A stretch of DNA of 64,000 nt, taken from Peribolospora baueri. Its lineage: Eukaryota; Basidiomycota; Peribolosporomycetes; Peribolosporales; Peribolosporaceae. The stretch spans positions 85,913 through 149,912 of the forward strand of contig JAMDHS010000055.1 of assembly GCA_029717555.1 (NCBI GenBank), in the 5' to 3' direction. The notes under the pieces are model-generated. The model made no database searches and had not been told where the DNA came from. It saw only the letters and a list, made by a program, of their open reading frames with translations. A program made the position numbers and the translations under genes. Shown here piece after piece: positions 22,892 to 34,920 of this stretch; positions within the stretch are counted from its first letter, which is position 1, and each line of letters starts with the position of its first letter.

Positions 22892-25800
22892 TCAAATTTT
22901 CCGGAACATCCTCGACACGATGCCCTTCTTGTTCTGCTTGGACTCTGAGGATACGGTGCCGATGCTGACGGTGGAGACCGTCTGTCCTCCCGTGAACGAC
23001 CGGAGATCAAACGGAGGTGAGTGTGCGGTGAGACGGGCGATCTCGTCGGAGGCGCGGTGGGCCATCAACATCGACGAGGACGACGACGACGGCGGATGGT
23101 GGTGGGCGTGCAGGCCGCCGGACGCCGACGCAGCGGCGCTCTTGCCGTAGATCTGATGCGAGCTGCTTCGCCGGGGTCGCGGATCCACTCGGGGGGGACC
23201 GCGTACGTCGTCGTCGTAGGCGAGGCCATGTTCGTGCGCGCCAAGGGCGGCGCCGTTGCCGTTGCTCCCGCCGTTCACCTCGGCGTGGAAGCTCGAAGAA
23301 GGGCTGGGCGGAACGACGGAGAGGCCGGGCGAAGGAAAGTCGAGCGAGGTCCGCAGACCATCCTCGGCTCCCGCTCGGGCACCGCTGCTGCGTCGACCCG
23401 CGTCGCGGTCGGAGAGCGAGCCAGCTTCGTTGACGTCAGACTCGCCGTCGCGCCGCTTCTGGCTCTGACTTCGGAAGGAGAGGCGGTGCGACCGACCGCT
23501 GTCACGCGAGGTGAATGACGCGGCCTTGCGCGGGGTATCCGACGGCACATGGTCGTCCGAAGTAAAGCTTTGGGCCGGGACGGAGGGCCTTCGCTGGTCG
23601 AGACGGGACCCGGCGGCGGAATCGTGGCGGGAGGAGGGCAAGCGGACGCCTTGGTCAGGCTCGGCGTCGGCTCCAGCGTTACCGGGAGGAGAGAGCTGCC
23701 AGCTGTGCGGCGAAGGAGGGGAGGAGACGGTGTAGGCGCGCTTGGATCGACGGTGTTTGTCCGCAGCCGAGTTCTTGGTGGGCGAGGTGGGAGGGGAGGC
23801 GGCGGGTTGCTGAGAAGACAGATCGACGCGATCGACGAACGCCAAAAAGTTGCGGGGGTGGAGACGTCCGGCGCCAAAGTGCTGGCTCAAGTCGAGCGGC
23901 GACGGGTCCTCGCCCGCGCGGTCCACGTACCGACCGGCCTCCTCCTCGATCTGAGTGCAGAGGTCGACGAACGACTCGAAGCGTTCGGACGGAGGGTGAT
24001 CTGAAGACGTGGGAAGAACGGCAGAGGTCATGCGCGACGCCCGATAAGCCGAGCCAGGGGCGGCGCGGACGACGTAAGCGGCAAAGGAGGCGAGCGCCTT
24101 TCCGCTGTCGAGCAGGTACGGCGGCGCGGGGACGGACTCTCGATGGAGGGGCGAGAGGTGAGGAAGGCGCTCCATCACGGCGATCTTGAACAGCGGCGCG
24201 TCTTCGTCCTCGTGCTCGGGCTGGACGAGGCGCTGTGGGCGATTGTCGGGAGGGAGGGTGGAGACGACGGTGATGTAGTCGTCGAACGCCTCCGACTGTT
24301 CTTTCAAAAAATCGTCCATCGGCTCCATCCACGGCTCTTTCTCGCGCTGAAAGTTGGTCAATTTGTTGGCGAGCGCCAAAAAAGTCTTGGCGAGGAGCAT
24401 GAGAGTGCGCGAGCATCGAGGATCAGGCGTGTCTGCCAAGGTCGAAACGGGGGCAAGCGAAGCGTCAGTCTAATCGAACCGAAAGAAATAATAAAAGGAA
24501 TCGGTGACCCACTGGCCATTAGCCCGTAGACATGCGGCGAAGTCATAGCGGGGCAGATGAGGCGGAGGAAGACAAACGCGCCGACGCCCTGAATGCCCGG
24601 TCCGCGGGGCTTGGACTCTTTGAAACGCTCGCGGACGGTGGCGCGGATGTTGCCGAGGATGCGACAGAGGTCACTGCGGATCGGATTGGAATTGGAGGAA
24701 GCGTAAGCGTCGGTTCAACGGATGGACACGCTCCAGCGAAGAAGCACGAGAAGCGACGAGCACGAGGGAAGGGAAGCAATAAAATGAACGAGCGGGAAAA
24801 CCCACCCTGGACAATCGTGCCTGCGGGAGTAGATGCTGTTCCAGATGATCGTCGTCCACTTCTTTAGCTCCGCCACCGTCCTCTCCGCTTGGCTCGGCCC
24901 GCCATCCTTGGGGCGCACGGTGGCAGAAGGGTCCATGATGAGGGGGTCGAGCTCCAGCCAGACCCTCTCGACGCAGATCCTACGGATGGGCTCGCCGATG
25001 GACAGGTCAAGCCAGTCGCCGCAGAAGAGGCGCTGGAAGCGGTCGAGAGAGCGCGAAAGGAGGGTGTTGCCTCGGAACAGGAGCTCCGGGTCCGACGGCC
25101 GGAACTCGATCTCGCTCTCCACCTGGGCCATGTCGTTGAGTCGCTGGACAATGGTGCCGTTGGCGGTGTAAATGTCGACGAGATAGGAGATGACAATGTC
25201 CTCGTCGAGGTGCCTGGCCAGCTGGTAGAGCAGTTCGACGCACTTTTCGCCGTTGAGCGCCTGCGCGAGAAGGAGGGCCGGGACGGAGAAGAGTGAACGG
25301 GACAGAGAAGAGAGAGAAGGCCGTGTCAGCGACTGGGCGACTGGGGACCTGCGCATGGATAAAGATGATGGCCATAAGAAGACAGGACGCTCACGCTGAG
25401 CAGCTTCGAGTACTTCCTGAGCGGCATTACGACGTCCTCCCTCACGCAGATCGAAGCCTTGAGCTCGCCGACGACGGCCTTCCTATACAGGGCCGATCTG
25501 TCGTCGGCCTCGCGAGCGGATGTGGGGGTGAAGGAGGTGGAGGAAGAGATGGGGAACCAGCCTTCGACTTCTTCGTTGCGCCGGAGGGTGTCGAGAGGGA
25601 TAGAGATGACACCCAAGAGGCTGGCCTTGGAGGATGACCTGGCGGACTGGAAGACGTCGACGGTGAGTGACGCGAGAGGGGGCATGTCGCTGCGGAGCGT
25701 TCAAGGGAAAAGAAAAAAGAGAACGTGTCAGTGAACGAAACGGGCCACGAACGAACGGAACGACTCACTTGAGCTCAAACTTCTCCACCCAAGCAGGACC

Positions 25801-28092
25801 AGTGGCGCCCTTTCGAATCTTGGTACGTGCGCAGACGTCGCCGTTGACGAGGACTTCACAGAAGCAGTCGCTCGACGCGTACGACGGGCTCATCGCCGCC
25901 GCCGCCGCCATCGACATCGACATTGACGGTTGTCCCGACCCGGCACCGGTTGGACCAAAGTCGGATCCGACCCTGCATTCGCCGCTCGTAGCGCTCGACG
26001 AATGCGCGTCGGCGGCGGCGGCGGCGGAAGAGGACACGACGCCTTCGAGGCGGGCTCCCCTGGCGCGGGACAGAGAGGCGGCAGAGGAAGAGCCTTCGGT
26101 TCTGGTCGAGCCTTCTCTGCTGGCCCTTCCCGCAGCTGCCGCCGAGGCCGACGCCGACGACGCTTCGACAGCGCTCACAGTAGTGGCGACAGAGTAACCC
26201 GTTTCCTCTCTATCCGTCTCCTCTATGCCCACGCCCATATCCACGCCCGCGACATGGCGGTCCGACGCACCGTCGCCGTCGCCGTCGCCGGCTCCGACTC
26301 CCTCCGACGCTTCAGCAACGCTCCCGCTGCCTTTACGCGCATGCAGACTTAGGCTCGCCGACGAGCTCGCCAAACTCTTCCCCTCCACGTCGCCGCCGTC
26401 GCCACCGCCGAGGGCAGACGAGGCGGCCGTGGGGAGGTCAGCTTCGACAGAGGAAGGGGCGCTGCTGACGGGGTGATTATGCGGGGGAGGATTGGTGGAG
26501 GAGGAGGCGACGGAGCGGGCGAGGAAGCTTGCGCCTCCGTCCGAGCTTGCCGTGGGACTGATGGCCTCCCCGCCTCCCGACGCTCCGCTCGCTCCGGCGG
26601 CACCGCCAGACATCATCGCCATCATCGCCACCCTGCCGGCGGACGTCGAGATGTACGCCGTCGAGCCAGGCCCGAAGGCGGACTGATGTACGTCAAACGA
26701 ACTGACCTGCCTAGCCTCGTAGATCACCAGTTCGACCCTCCTGGCAATGCGGTGCGTGCCGCCCTTCCAAACGCTATCCGGTGCGCCATAGATCTCGGGC
26801 GAAGCGTAGATGCGGAGAATAGAGTTCCACCACATGAGCGTCCGCGGGTTTGACATGCAGATGTAGATCGGCGCGGGTTTGGTCTGGTTGGGCGTCGTTG
26901 AGGAGGCGCCGTGGTGGTGGTGGTGGTGGTGGGAGGAGGCGGAGGCGCCGGCGGGAAGAGAGTTGCGGCCGAGACCGCGGAGGGAGTTGACGTGGAAGAC
27001 GGAGGAGGCGGAGGCGGGGGACATGGGAATGAAGGAGGAAGGCTGGGAGTAGATGCCGAGGATGTAAGGTCGGCCGAAGAGGGAAGGGTCGGCGATGCGG
27101 AGGTCCGTCGAGGACAAGTCGAGGACGGATATGGAGTGGAGCAGTGTGCTGTCCTGAAGGGGGCGCGAAGGGAAGGACAAAGACGAAGAGAACAAATGTG
27201 AATAGACGGAGAGGGAAAAAAAAACAAACCCCAACCCATCGGCTCACTTCAGCAAACAACGTCAGCACGCCATTTTCCCTCAGCAGGGCCGTGCCTCTTC
27301 TCCAGTGACCTTGCGAGCCGTAGCTCGAGCCCGAACCCGAGCTGCTGCCGAGCTTGACCTTGCTGGGTTTTTCTGCGGGGGGGAAAGGAGAGCAAGATCA
27401 TGCATGAGCGACGATGACCAAAGACAGGAAGCCATCCTCCCTTCATCCGACCGCCGGCGCCAGCTCACCCCTCAACCAACTCGGCCCGCCTCGTGAACTA
27501 GCAGGCCGATCAGGGGACGAAGAGGCCAACCCGCTGCTGCTGCCTCCTCCGACCGACGCATAAGAAGCCGTTTCGGCTTCGGCGAAAGAGGAGGGTTTGC
27601 CGGTGTGGAATTGGGCAGAGTCTCGTTTTGTGAGCTTGCGTTTGAGCGGGGGTACCTGTCGGATGGGTAAGGAAGACGACGGCGAGCATGAGCTCCGAAA
27701 ACGCTTATTATGCGCTCGCTCGCTCCACTCACCTCCCTGATTAACGGCGTCTTGCCGACAAAGCTGCCAACGCCGCCGCCACTCTTGTCCTTGTCGCCCT
27801 CCCTGTCCTTGTCCTTGCCCTTGCTCTTGCCCTTGCCCTCCGACGCTCCTCCGCCGCCACTGCCAAAGTAGTCAACCACTCCAGCGGCGGAGCTGGCACC
27901 GGAGCCGGAGCCGGAGCCGGAGCTAGGGTGCCATATGAGGACGGGGACGGTGGCCTCGAGGAGCTCTCGCTCGCGGTTCTCGAAGACGTGTCCGACGACG
28001 GTGCCTGTGTACTCGTTCCATTGGTTCTGGAGGAAGCGCGGGGTGGAGTAAATGCCGGAGGTGGTGCCCGTGGAGGAGGAGTTCTGGGGCAT
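22892..28092 (-). CDS. PH-C2-RasGAP protein (Bud2/Gap1-like)
   Basis: Predicted GTPase-activating protein that switches off a Ras-family GTPase at membranes. Eight exons in transcript order: 28092-27733, 27655-27469, 27372-27248, 27153-25769, 25689-25395, 25260-24806, 24673-24513, 24432-22892. These give 1502 residues. A PH-like region comes first (GHWRRGTALLRENGVLTLF to MSNPRTLMWWNSILRIY). A C2 domain follows, opening with RRVELVIYEARQ and resuming with DCFCEVLVNG and GPAWVEKFEL. The RasGAP domain follows at about residues 785-1070, with the arginine-finger block ELLFRGNTLLSRSLDRF, then FVFLRLICPAMTSP, then LLAKTFLALANKLTNF. A disordered tail of about 430 residues ends MFRKI. PH-C2-RasGAP order resembles fungal Bud2/Cla2 and animal RASAL proteins; I cannot choose the exact orthologue. 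The start is the first in-frame ATG after a stop near 28213. Confidence 0.88.
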
Positions 28093-28455
28093 CGTGGGCG
28101 TGCAGGGACGCGGCGGAGGGGGAGGAGGGGCCAAGATGGGCGAATTGGGCGGTCTCGGTGGGGTTGATCCTGGACGGGGCGAAGGAGATATAGATAGGTG
28201 GAGCGGCGGGGACTAGAAGAAACTGGTTGCTTGTCTAAGGTAGCTAGCTATCTGGAAGGGGTGGGGAGGCGGCGACGGACGAACGAAGTGCGGTTTATGC
28301 GGTAGGGGACGCAGTGAGGTGGGAGGGTGGGACGGGTACCGTATGGAGGGGCAAGGGTGACCGTCGAGGCCGTGCGAGTCGGAGGAGAGGGGAGATGGGC
28401 GAGGGCTAGGGAGATTGCATATAGAAAGTGGGTGGAAGAAGGAGGGGAAGGAGTG

Positions 28456-28483
28456 CGGTGGTGGTGGTGGTGGTGGTGGTGGT
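28456..28483. repeat. (GGT)n microsatellite
   Basis: An uninterrupted GGT/GTG trinucleotide run of about nine units lies just upstream of the RasGAP gene. It is seen directly and has no coding interpretation. Confidence 0.9.
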
Positions 28484-29064
28484 AATGGAGGAGGAGGTGG
28501 TGGAGGAAGAGAAGATGGAGTGGTGAGGCGAGGAGGGGCGTGGGAGAGCGGGTATGCCGGGTCAAGAAGAAGGGAAGGAAGAAAGAGGGAAAGAGGAAGG
28601 GTGAGATGGAGTGCGACGGAATGGAGGGACCGGAAGTAGTGACAGCCAGATTGGCGGTCGCAGTCGCAGTGACCAGCGCTGGCCGATAGATAGACAGACA
28701 GACTCTGTGACAGACAAGACAGGACAACGCCAGCATTGCAATTGCAATATTGCAGTCCACCGCCACTACATGCTATGCTCTATATAACACACACCCACCC
28801 GGACCGAGTCAAGTGACGACACGACAAGAAACGAAAAGGAAGGTCCTTCCGTCGCCCATCGCCTGCTAGCCAAGCCACAGCAAAGCAACACCCGCCGTCG
28901 ACACCTCCACCTCAATCATCGCTTCACGGCAACGCCCCGGCGTCGTACGCACAACCGCGCGTTGGCGCCTCGGGAGCATGCCGCTTAGCTTCGCAGGACG
29001 CTCGACGGACCCCGCGGAGATGGATGCAGAATGGGCGAGCGAGCAGCCGGCCAGCAAGTCCGCC

Positions 29065-29145
29065 AGCAAGCAAGCAAGCAAGCAAGCAATCAAACAATCA
29101 AGCAAGCAAGCAAGCAAGAAAGAAAGAAAGAAAGCAAGCAAAGCG
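29065..29145. repeat. (CAAG)n / (GAAA)n microsatellite
   Basis: Imperfect CAAG tetranucleotide units run for about 80 nt, with interruptions (CAAT, CAAA) and a short GAAA run. The lysine/serine-rich open frames over it are artefacts of the repeat. An opposite-orientation CTTG run lies about 450 bp to the right. Confidence 0.9.
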
Positions 29146-29597
29146 AACGCAACGAGCGCAGCGCAAAAAAAGCCCCCGCACCTCCACATTCGATTCGATG
29201 TGGACATGGATGGACAGCCTATTATTCCACGCCCCACGGCGGCGGACGACGGCGGCGGCGGAGATACGCCCCGGCGTAGGCGCTTAGGGTTTCTGATTCT
29301 GATTCTGATACGGGAAGCGACGTAACGAGTTCCGTTAATTACCTTCTTTCTTTGGACGACCGGACGCGGCGGAACGAATGCACTCCGTCCAACCATCCGT
29401 CGACGAACGAAGGAAGGAAGGAACGAAGGGCTACCGTGGGAGGCAAGGCAGGTCTCGACGATCTCTGTCCACTCGTGCGGTCGGATGCCAGAGCCGGTCG
29501 GCCAGTCCAGTCCAATCCACTACGCTTGTCGTCTCGAACCTGCATGCCGGCAAGGCGGCGCCGTACGGGATTCGACGTGGCGCAATCTCTGGCCAGC

Positions 29598-29640
29598 CTT
29601 GCTTGCTTGCCTACTTGCTTTCTTGCCTGCTTGCTTGGCC
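29598..29640. repeat. (CTTG)n microsatellite, inverse of the CAAG run
   Basis: Imperfect CTTG/CCTG units are the reverse complement of the CAAG run at 29065-29145. A transcript through both could fold back on itself. Confidence 0.85.
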
Positions 29641-29949
29641 TTTCCTTCTCACCTCCAACCAACCGAACCGTTGTCGACATTCCCGGCCGACGCACAAGCA
29701 CAAGCACAAGCACACTAAAACAAATACAGTCTGTACCTACCTACTCCGGCGCAAGCAACGTCCAAATAAAATGCGAGGCCGGCGTCCTGTCCCGTCCCTG
29801 TCTCGTCTTGTCCTGTCTCGTACTGACACGTCTCACCTCCGCCTCGTACGCGATTCAGGACGGCTGACTGGCTGGTTGGCTGATCAGCAGCGAGGGCATT
29901 GGCTACAAACCTTGGTCGCGGACGTCGGCCGCCTACGAACCAGACAGAC

Positions 29950-29989
<40 letters not shown>

Positions 29990-29990
29990 T
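29950..29990. repeat. (GA)n followed by (GACA)n microsatellite
   Basis: A GA dinucleotide run passes directly into a GACA/CAGA tetranucleotide run of about six units. Confidence 0.9.
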
Positions 29991-30179
29991 GTCGCTCTGG
30001 CCCACCTGACTCAGTCCAGCAGCGCCCGGTGGGTGGCTCACTAACTAGTCGCCTCTTAGTTTAACACAATGTATGTGGCTGGCTGGCTGGGGCTCGGGCT
30101 GGGGTGACAGACAGCTCCGAGACCGAGACCTCCCCGCGGTCGCAGATTAGTATATGTAGTAGCGCCGGATGGACACCGA

Positions 30180-30217
30180 CGAGCGAGTGAGTGAGCAAGC
30201 GAGCGAGCGAGCGAGCG
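30180..30217. repeat. (GAGC/GAGT)n microsatellite
   Basis: A short tetranucleotide run with units GAGC and GAGT, seen directly. Confidence 0.85.
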
Positions 30218-31485
30218 CTGACAGTGCCCACTGAGTTTTACCAAACTTGTACAGTATGCTATAGTACAGCACGCACGGGCTACTACTGCATTACCCATCC
30301 GTACGACCTTCCCACATCCGATCCGATTTGTGTCCCCGTTCAAAGACGATCCATGTGCCTGGGAAACGCGAAACGTACACGCTCGGAACTTGGCCGGTGC
30401 AACACCCGTCCGTGTTTGGAGCCGCGGTCGTGGCCGTCGGGACGAACGGCGTGTTGGAAGGGAAGGGAAGGGAAAGGGGAATGGCAGGCAAAGCAGGAAG
30501 AAAGGAAGGAAGAGAGGGAAAAAGAAAGGAAAAAAGGAAACGCCAGCCGGCGGGCGGGGCGGGCGCAAGGACACAAATGAGCGACCCAAGCCGGCATGGG
30601 AATCCCGCAACGCCCACTGTCTGTGCTTCCATCCGGCCAGTCGGCACGTCCGCCGCCTCCGAAGGTTCCCGACTCCACCGTCCGTCCGTCCGGGTAGACC
30701 TAGTGGATCCCTTTAGTTAGTTACCTTGGTGCTGTAGGTACATACGCGACGACGACGGCGAGAGGAGAGTAATCGAGTGGAGCGGAACAGACACCGTAGT
30801 CGTCCACCACCACCTTCCGCCTTGGTCATCATCGCCACTACGTCAACACAAGCGCGATCGCCCGGTTCTCCGCCGCCCAACATAACTTTCCAAACCGTCG
30901 GTGTCGGTGACCCATCCGTCGGAATTCGCAGAATATTACCCGCACCGGGCCCGGCGGTATTTTTTTTGTATGACAACACCGCAACAAGCACTCACCCTTG
31001 TACGATAGGACACAAGTCGCGCCGCCCGTGCCTGCACCCGTCCCTCCTCGTCCTCGTCCGTCGTATCGCCCTCGCCCGTAAGCACACGAACAGTACACAC
31101 TCCACTATCGGCGGCCGTCAGCCAGCCTGTCTGTCAGTCGCTCCACGCTCCAACCGACCGACCGACCCAAACCAAACCAATCCCATCTCTCCCCCCGCCT
31201 TCCCCTTCACCCTGTTCGTCCTGCCGCACCACCCGACTTGCCAATTCTCCTCTCGTCTCGTCTCTCCGCGTCCCGTCTACTGAGAACAGAACGCGTGTCC
31301 GAAGTCACTGCCACTCAGCCGTTGCTGTCGCGCCTCAACCACCGCTGACCTCTCTCTCTTTCTTCTGCTGACCCTTCTCTCTCCCTTCAGGTCGGCGCTC
31401 CTTGACGCTATTTTCTCCCTCCCTCTCACGTCAGGTCAGAAAAGAAAACGAAGGAGCCATACATACCCTGTGCCGCTTCGCGCAC

Positions 31486-31655
31486 CCGTATGTGGAAGCG
31501 AGTCGTCGAACGGGAAAACAGAGAAAGAGCTGGATCGATTGGTTTGGTAGAGCATCCCTGGAGGATCACCACCTTAACTCTTTACCAAATCAATCGATCC
31601 AGCTCTTTCTTTCTCTGTTTTCCCGTTCAACTACTCGCCTTCCGCAACACCGTAT
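31486..31655. mobile_element. foldback element, MITE-like, with 6-bp flanking repeat
   Basis: Two nearly complementary arms (about 31496-31552 and 31578-31642) surround a loop of about 25 nt. The left arm core is GGGAAAACAGAGAAAGAGC and the right arm carries GCTCTTTCTTTCTCTGTTT. The arms differ by a 4-nt insertion, a 2-nt difference near the loop, one change that would still pair as G-U, and a few outer mismatches. The hexamer CCGTAT lies directly outside both arms (31486-31491 and 31650-31655), as a target-site duplication would. No transposase is encoded. A structured RNA gene or a template-switch palindrome is the other explanation. Confidence 0.6.
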
Positions 31656-34600
31656 AGGCATAGGACCGCCCACATGCGGGGGTAGGCCGCGTGCGAGCTA
31701 AGCTGTCACGTGCCGCGAAGGTCCAGCGCCCAGACGGTCCCCGCTCGCTCGCTCCCCTTCCCGAAGGCTTCGACTCGAGGCGGACGAGAGAAAGAAGGAC
31801 GAACGAACGCGACTGCGTGGGATGGATCCGGCCGTCGACGCTGACTGACTCTCTTACCGTCCGTCATCACGCCCACGCCTCGACTTGCAAGTCCTCGCCG
31901 ACGCGCGCCCGCCTAATATGCGGACGTCACGTTACGGCCACGGCGCCGTCGCTGCGAACCTGGTTCTTGACCCCCCGCAAGCTGTTCTCGTTCTTGTCGT
32001 TCATGCTCTCGTTCTTCCTCGTCGCCAGCGCGCCTCTCCATGGACCGGCTTGCAGCTCTTCCGTGGGTATCCCTGCTCGGAAGCCACAGAAGAGCAACGG
32101 CGAGACCCGGAGACAGGCGAGGAAGGAGGCCCAACGACCGAGCGGTGAAAAGGGTCCATCGGTCGCTCGACCTGCCGTAAGTGAACACATCGGAGCAAGC
32201 CGGCATCCTCCTTATCGGCTGTCTGGCCTCCTTTGCCTCCATCGTCGTCAGCTCTGTCCGCAGAAGAAGGTGGACAAAGTCAGCCTCGTGAGTCTCCTCT
32301 AGTCTTGGTTTTCGATCATCGACTGGCTTCTCTCTCTGCTTGGCTTGAAACGGCGGCCGCTGCATTGTTTGGTGTCTGCACAATACCTCGTTGTTCCACA
32401 TTCTCTTCCTGTCCCGGTGGCGCATGCCGATCCATGCTTGCAACATCGAGCTCGACATTTTCCCAAGATGACGTCCATGCCCTCGTTGGGTCTTGGACCG
32501 ATCAGCGGCACACTTCCTCTTCAACTTGAGATGCTACCCTACCTCCTCCGTCTCTCGTCCTCGCTCGACGTTGTCCCCGCGCATCCTCGTTCTTTCTCTC
32601 GTTCTCTTCCTTCTCCGATCCGAATCGATGCGCGGCGACGCGATTCCCAAGCGCCCTTCCATCCGTCTTTATAGAGGTGGGCGAAGGTGAGAGCTGACGA
32701 CAGTGCATGACATGGCTCTTGCGTGTCAAGAGTCAAAGCGCACGAACGCTGACGATGGACATGGATGGCCCTTTGAGGAACGAGCGAAAGCGGAGCAAAT
32801 CCAGGTGAAAAAAAAAAAGGCCAGGCGGTCTACCTTTGTGCGTTCGAGAGGCGCCTGCGTATGCTTGCTCATGGGTTGGCCGGCCGGTGGACCGACGCTG
32901 AGTGAGGGGCGAACGAATGGCACTCATCCTTCCCACTGCGTATGAGTCTGTGACATGTATGAAGATCGGATTCTACCTCCTCGCTGACCGCTCTTCGATC
33001 CCATCTGATAGGTGGAGAGCGGCGAATGGAATGCTTCCCTTGCTCGACGTCATCACTCACATGTCGCTCTTCCTTCTCCCAAACTAAGCCTGCTTGTCCA
33101 ACCCGTTCAACTCATCAAGGTCTCTTCTCGACGCCCCCTTCGGGGAAACCATCCGATCCTCCGATGCGTCCCTTTGATGGAACTCTTTCTTGACAGCCAG
33201 CGTGGGTGCTTGGAAGGGATGGGTGGACGAGCGGGATTCTCCTTCGCTCCCTTGGCCCCATCGACATTGGTCCGTTTACCGGTCAACCCTTGCATGCGGC
33301 GGCCTGATCCGACCTCTGGCGGGGGCGTGTTGTGATGCTACGCCTTCCTTCCCGAGCACCCTCCGAGGCCTCCCTCCCGCCTCGCCTGGTCGCGATATCG
33401 CGACGCCGCCTCCCCTCCCTACGAGCTTAGCGCCCGTTCATCTTCCCCGGCCCCCCACCTTCTTGGAGACCTCGGTAGAAGGAGAGGAGCGTTGTGAAAC
33501 AGGATGAACAGGCGGAGCTTGGTCGTCGTCGGAGGATCGATCGGTGGTCGACTGCGAAGCGAGTGGGCGTGGCCCGATTTTGACCGTCGAGGGGCTCGGT
33601 AGGTGGGAAGTCCTACAAGTACGAACGACCATGAAGGCGACGTCCGAAGCGTGTGTACGCTCTGCCCTACCCCCCGTGATGTCCGTCCGTTGTCTCAGCT
33701 GTAGAGCCCGCCAAGTCGCCGTTGCCGTCGTCCTCGACGTGGTACGTGCGCGCCATCTCTTCTGAGCTCGACCTTCCGATGCAAGTCAGCCAGCGAGCGG
33801 TGTGGAAGGAAGGAAGGAACGGAAGGGCGGAAGGGCGGGAAAACAGATTATCCGTGCCTTCCCCAGATTCGAAGGGATGGCTGTATCGGAGCCCCGATGT
33901 GCGAGCCCCCTTCCTTGGCCTCTCCCCCTTCCGGGAACCGGGGCTGGGGCCAACTCCACGTAGACGGGTAATCCGACTCCGGATTCCGCGTTCCGTTCGT
34001 AGACGGGAGGTGGGGGCGAAGAAGAAAAAAAGAGACGAGGAGCGTTGGTGTGGAGAGGCTTACGCGCCCCCGCACGGCCCTTCGGATGCATCCACACGAC
34101 CGCGCTCGGCCCGAACGCGGGGTGTGGGTTGGTCACTATCCAACGAACGAGCTTGACGGACGGGAACCACGGCGGGCGACTTTGTCGGTCCTGTCATCGC
34201 TCGGAAGATCGGCGGCCGCACACGCCGAACAGACACGGCGGAATGAATCAGCGGCCAGGCCCATGGCCCCCGTGACATGAGAAGAACGAGTGCAGATGCA
34301 CGCTGACATGAAATCGCTCTCTGAGCGTCGTGGACAAATAATTACACACAGCATGCGCCTGGGCGTTCGACGTCGCTGCACGCGACGCACACATGAAGGG
34401 TGGATGTGGACGTTCGACCCTGTCTGTCGCTCGTTTCGTATAGCCCGACGGGGAAGCGACGACGGCGACGAGGGGCTTTACGGAGGGATGGGACGGCTCT
34501 GCGCCGTGCTGCGCTGCGCTGACGACGAGAGGAGACGTGGAGCTCCAACGCCGGCCGGCCGGTGGAGGAGGTGGACGAAACAAAAGCCGGGCGGGTTGGG

Positions 34601-34920
34601 GTTGTCGGTCACCGGAGGGCGTCGTGGGCCTGACGCTGCTGCGGCAAGAGGGACTTACTGCTGGCGAGAGACGGCTAAACCCGTCCGTGCGGCGAACAGC
34701 GAGCGAACCTGCTCGTGAACGCCCTTCCCCTCTCTCTTCTCCCTTCCCCCACCATCCTTATATCCTATTCTCCAGCTCGCCGTTCCTCCTTCTCGTCCTT
34801 TATCCCCTCACCGAAGGACACCGAACCCTTCCCTCCCTCACCAGCCGCCCGCGCCCAGACCGACCATCGCGGATTCACGTTAACACTCGGTTGCCCGGAC
34901 TCGCTCGCCTCCTCCAAGCA

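Larger units (their letters stand above)
28093..34920. other. 6.8 kb region without a convincing gene, microsatellite-rich
   Basis: This is the longest gene-free stretch in an otherwise compact window. It must hold the promoter of the RasGAP gene (transcribed leftward from 28092) and that of the P450 reductase (rightward from 34921). It contains a TATATAA at 28781, several tetranucleotide repeats, a foldback element (31496-31642) and pyrimidine-rich tracts near 31340-31430 and 34720-34850. On the plus strand two separate short hydrophobic stretches occur near 31960-32060 and 32190-32275. They could be exons of a small membrane protein, but no in-phase model could be closed. Confidence 0.5.

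Noticed and set aside
29065-29145. CRISPR-like array
   Set aside because: The repeats are 4-nt tandem units with no spacers, and the genome is eukaryotic. No CRISPR array is present anywhere in the window.
28978-29325. Lys/Ser/Gln-rich frames over the CAAG repeat
   Set aside because: They are translations of a tetranucleotide repeat in three frames; composition follows the repeat, not a protein family.
31913-32524. 203-codon minus frame
   Set aside because: Basic, low-similarity composition, no ATG context or splice partners. Probably a chance frame in GC-rich DNA.
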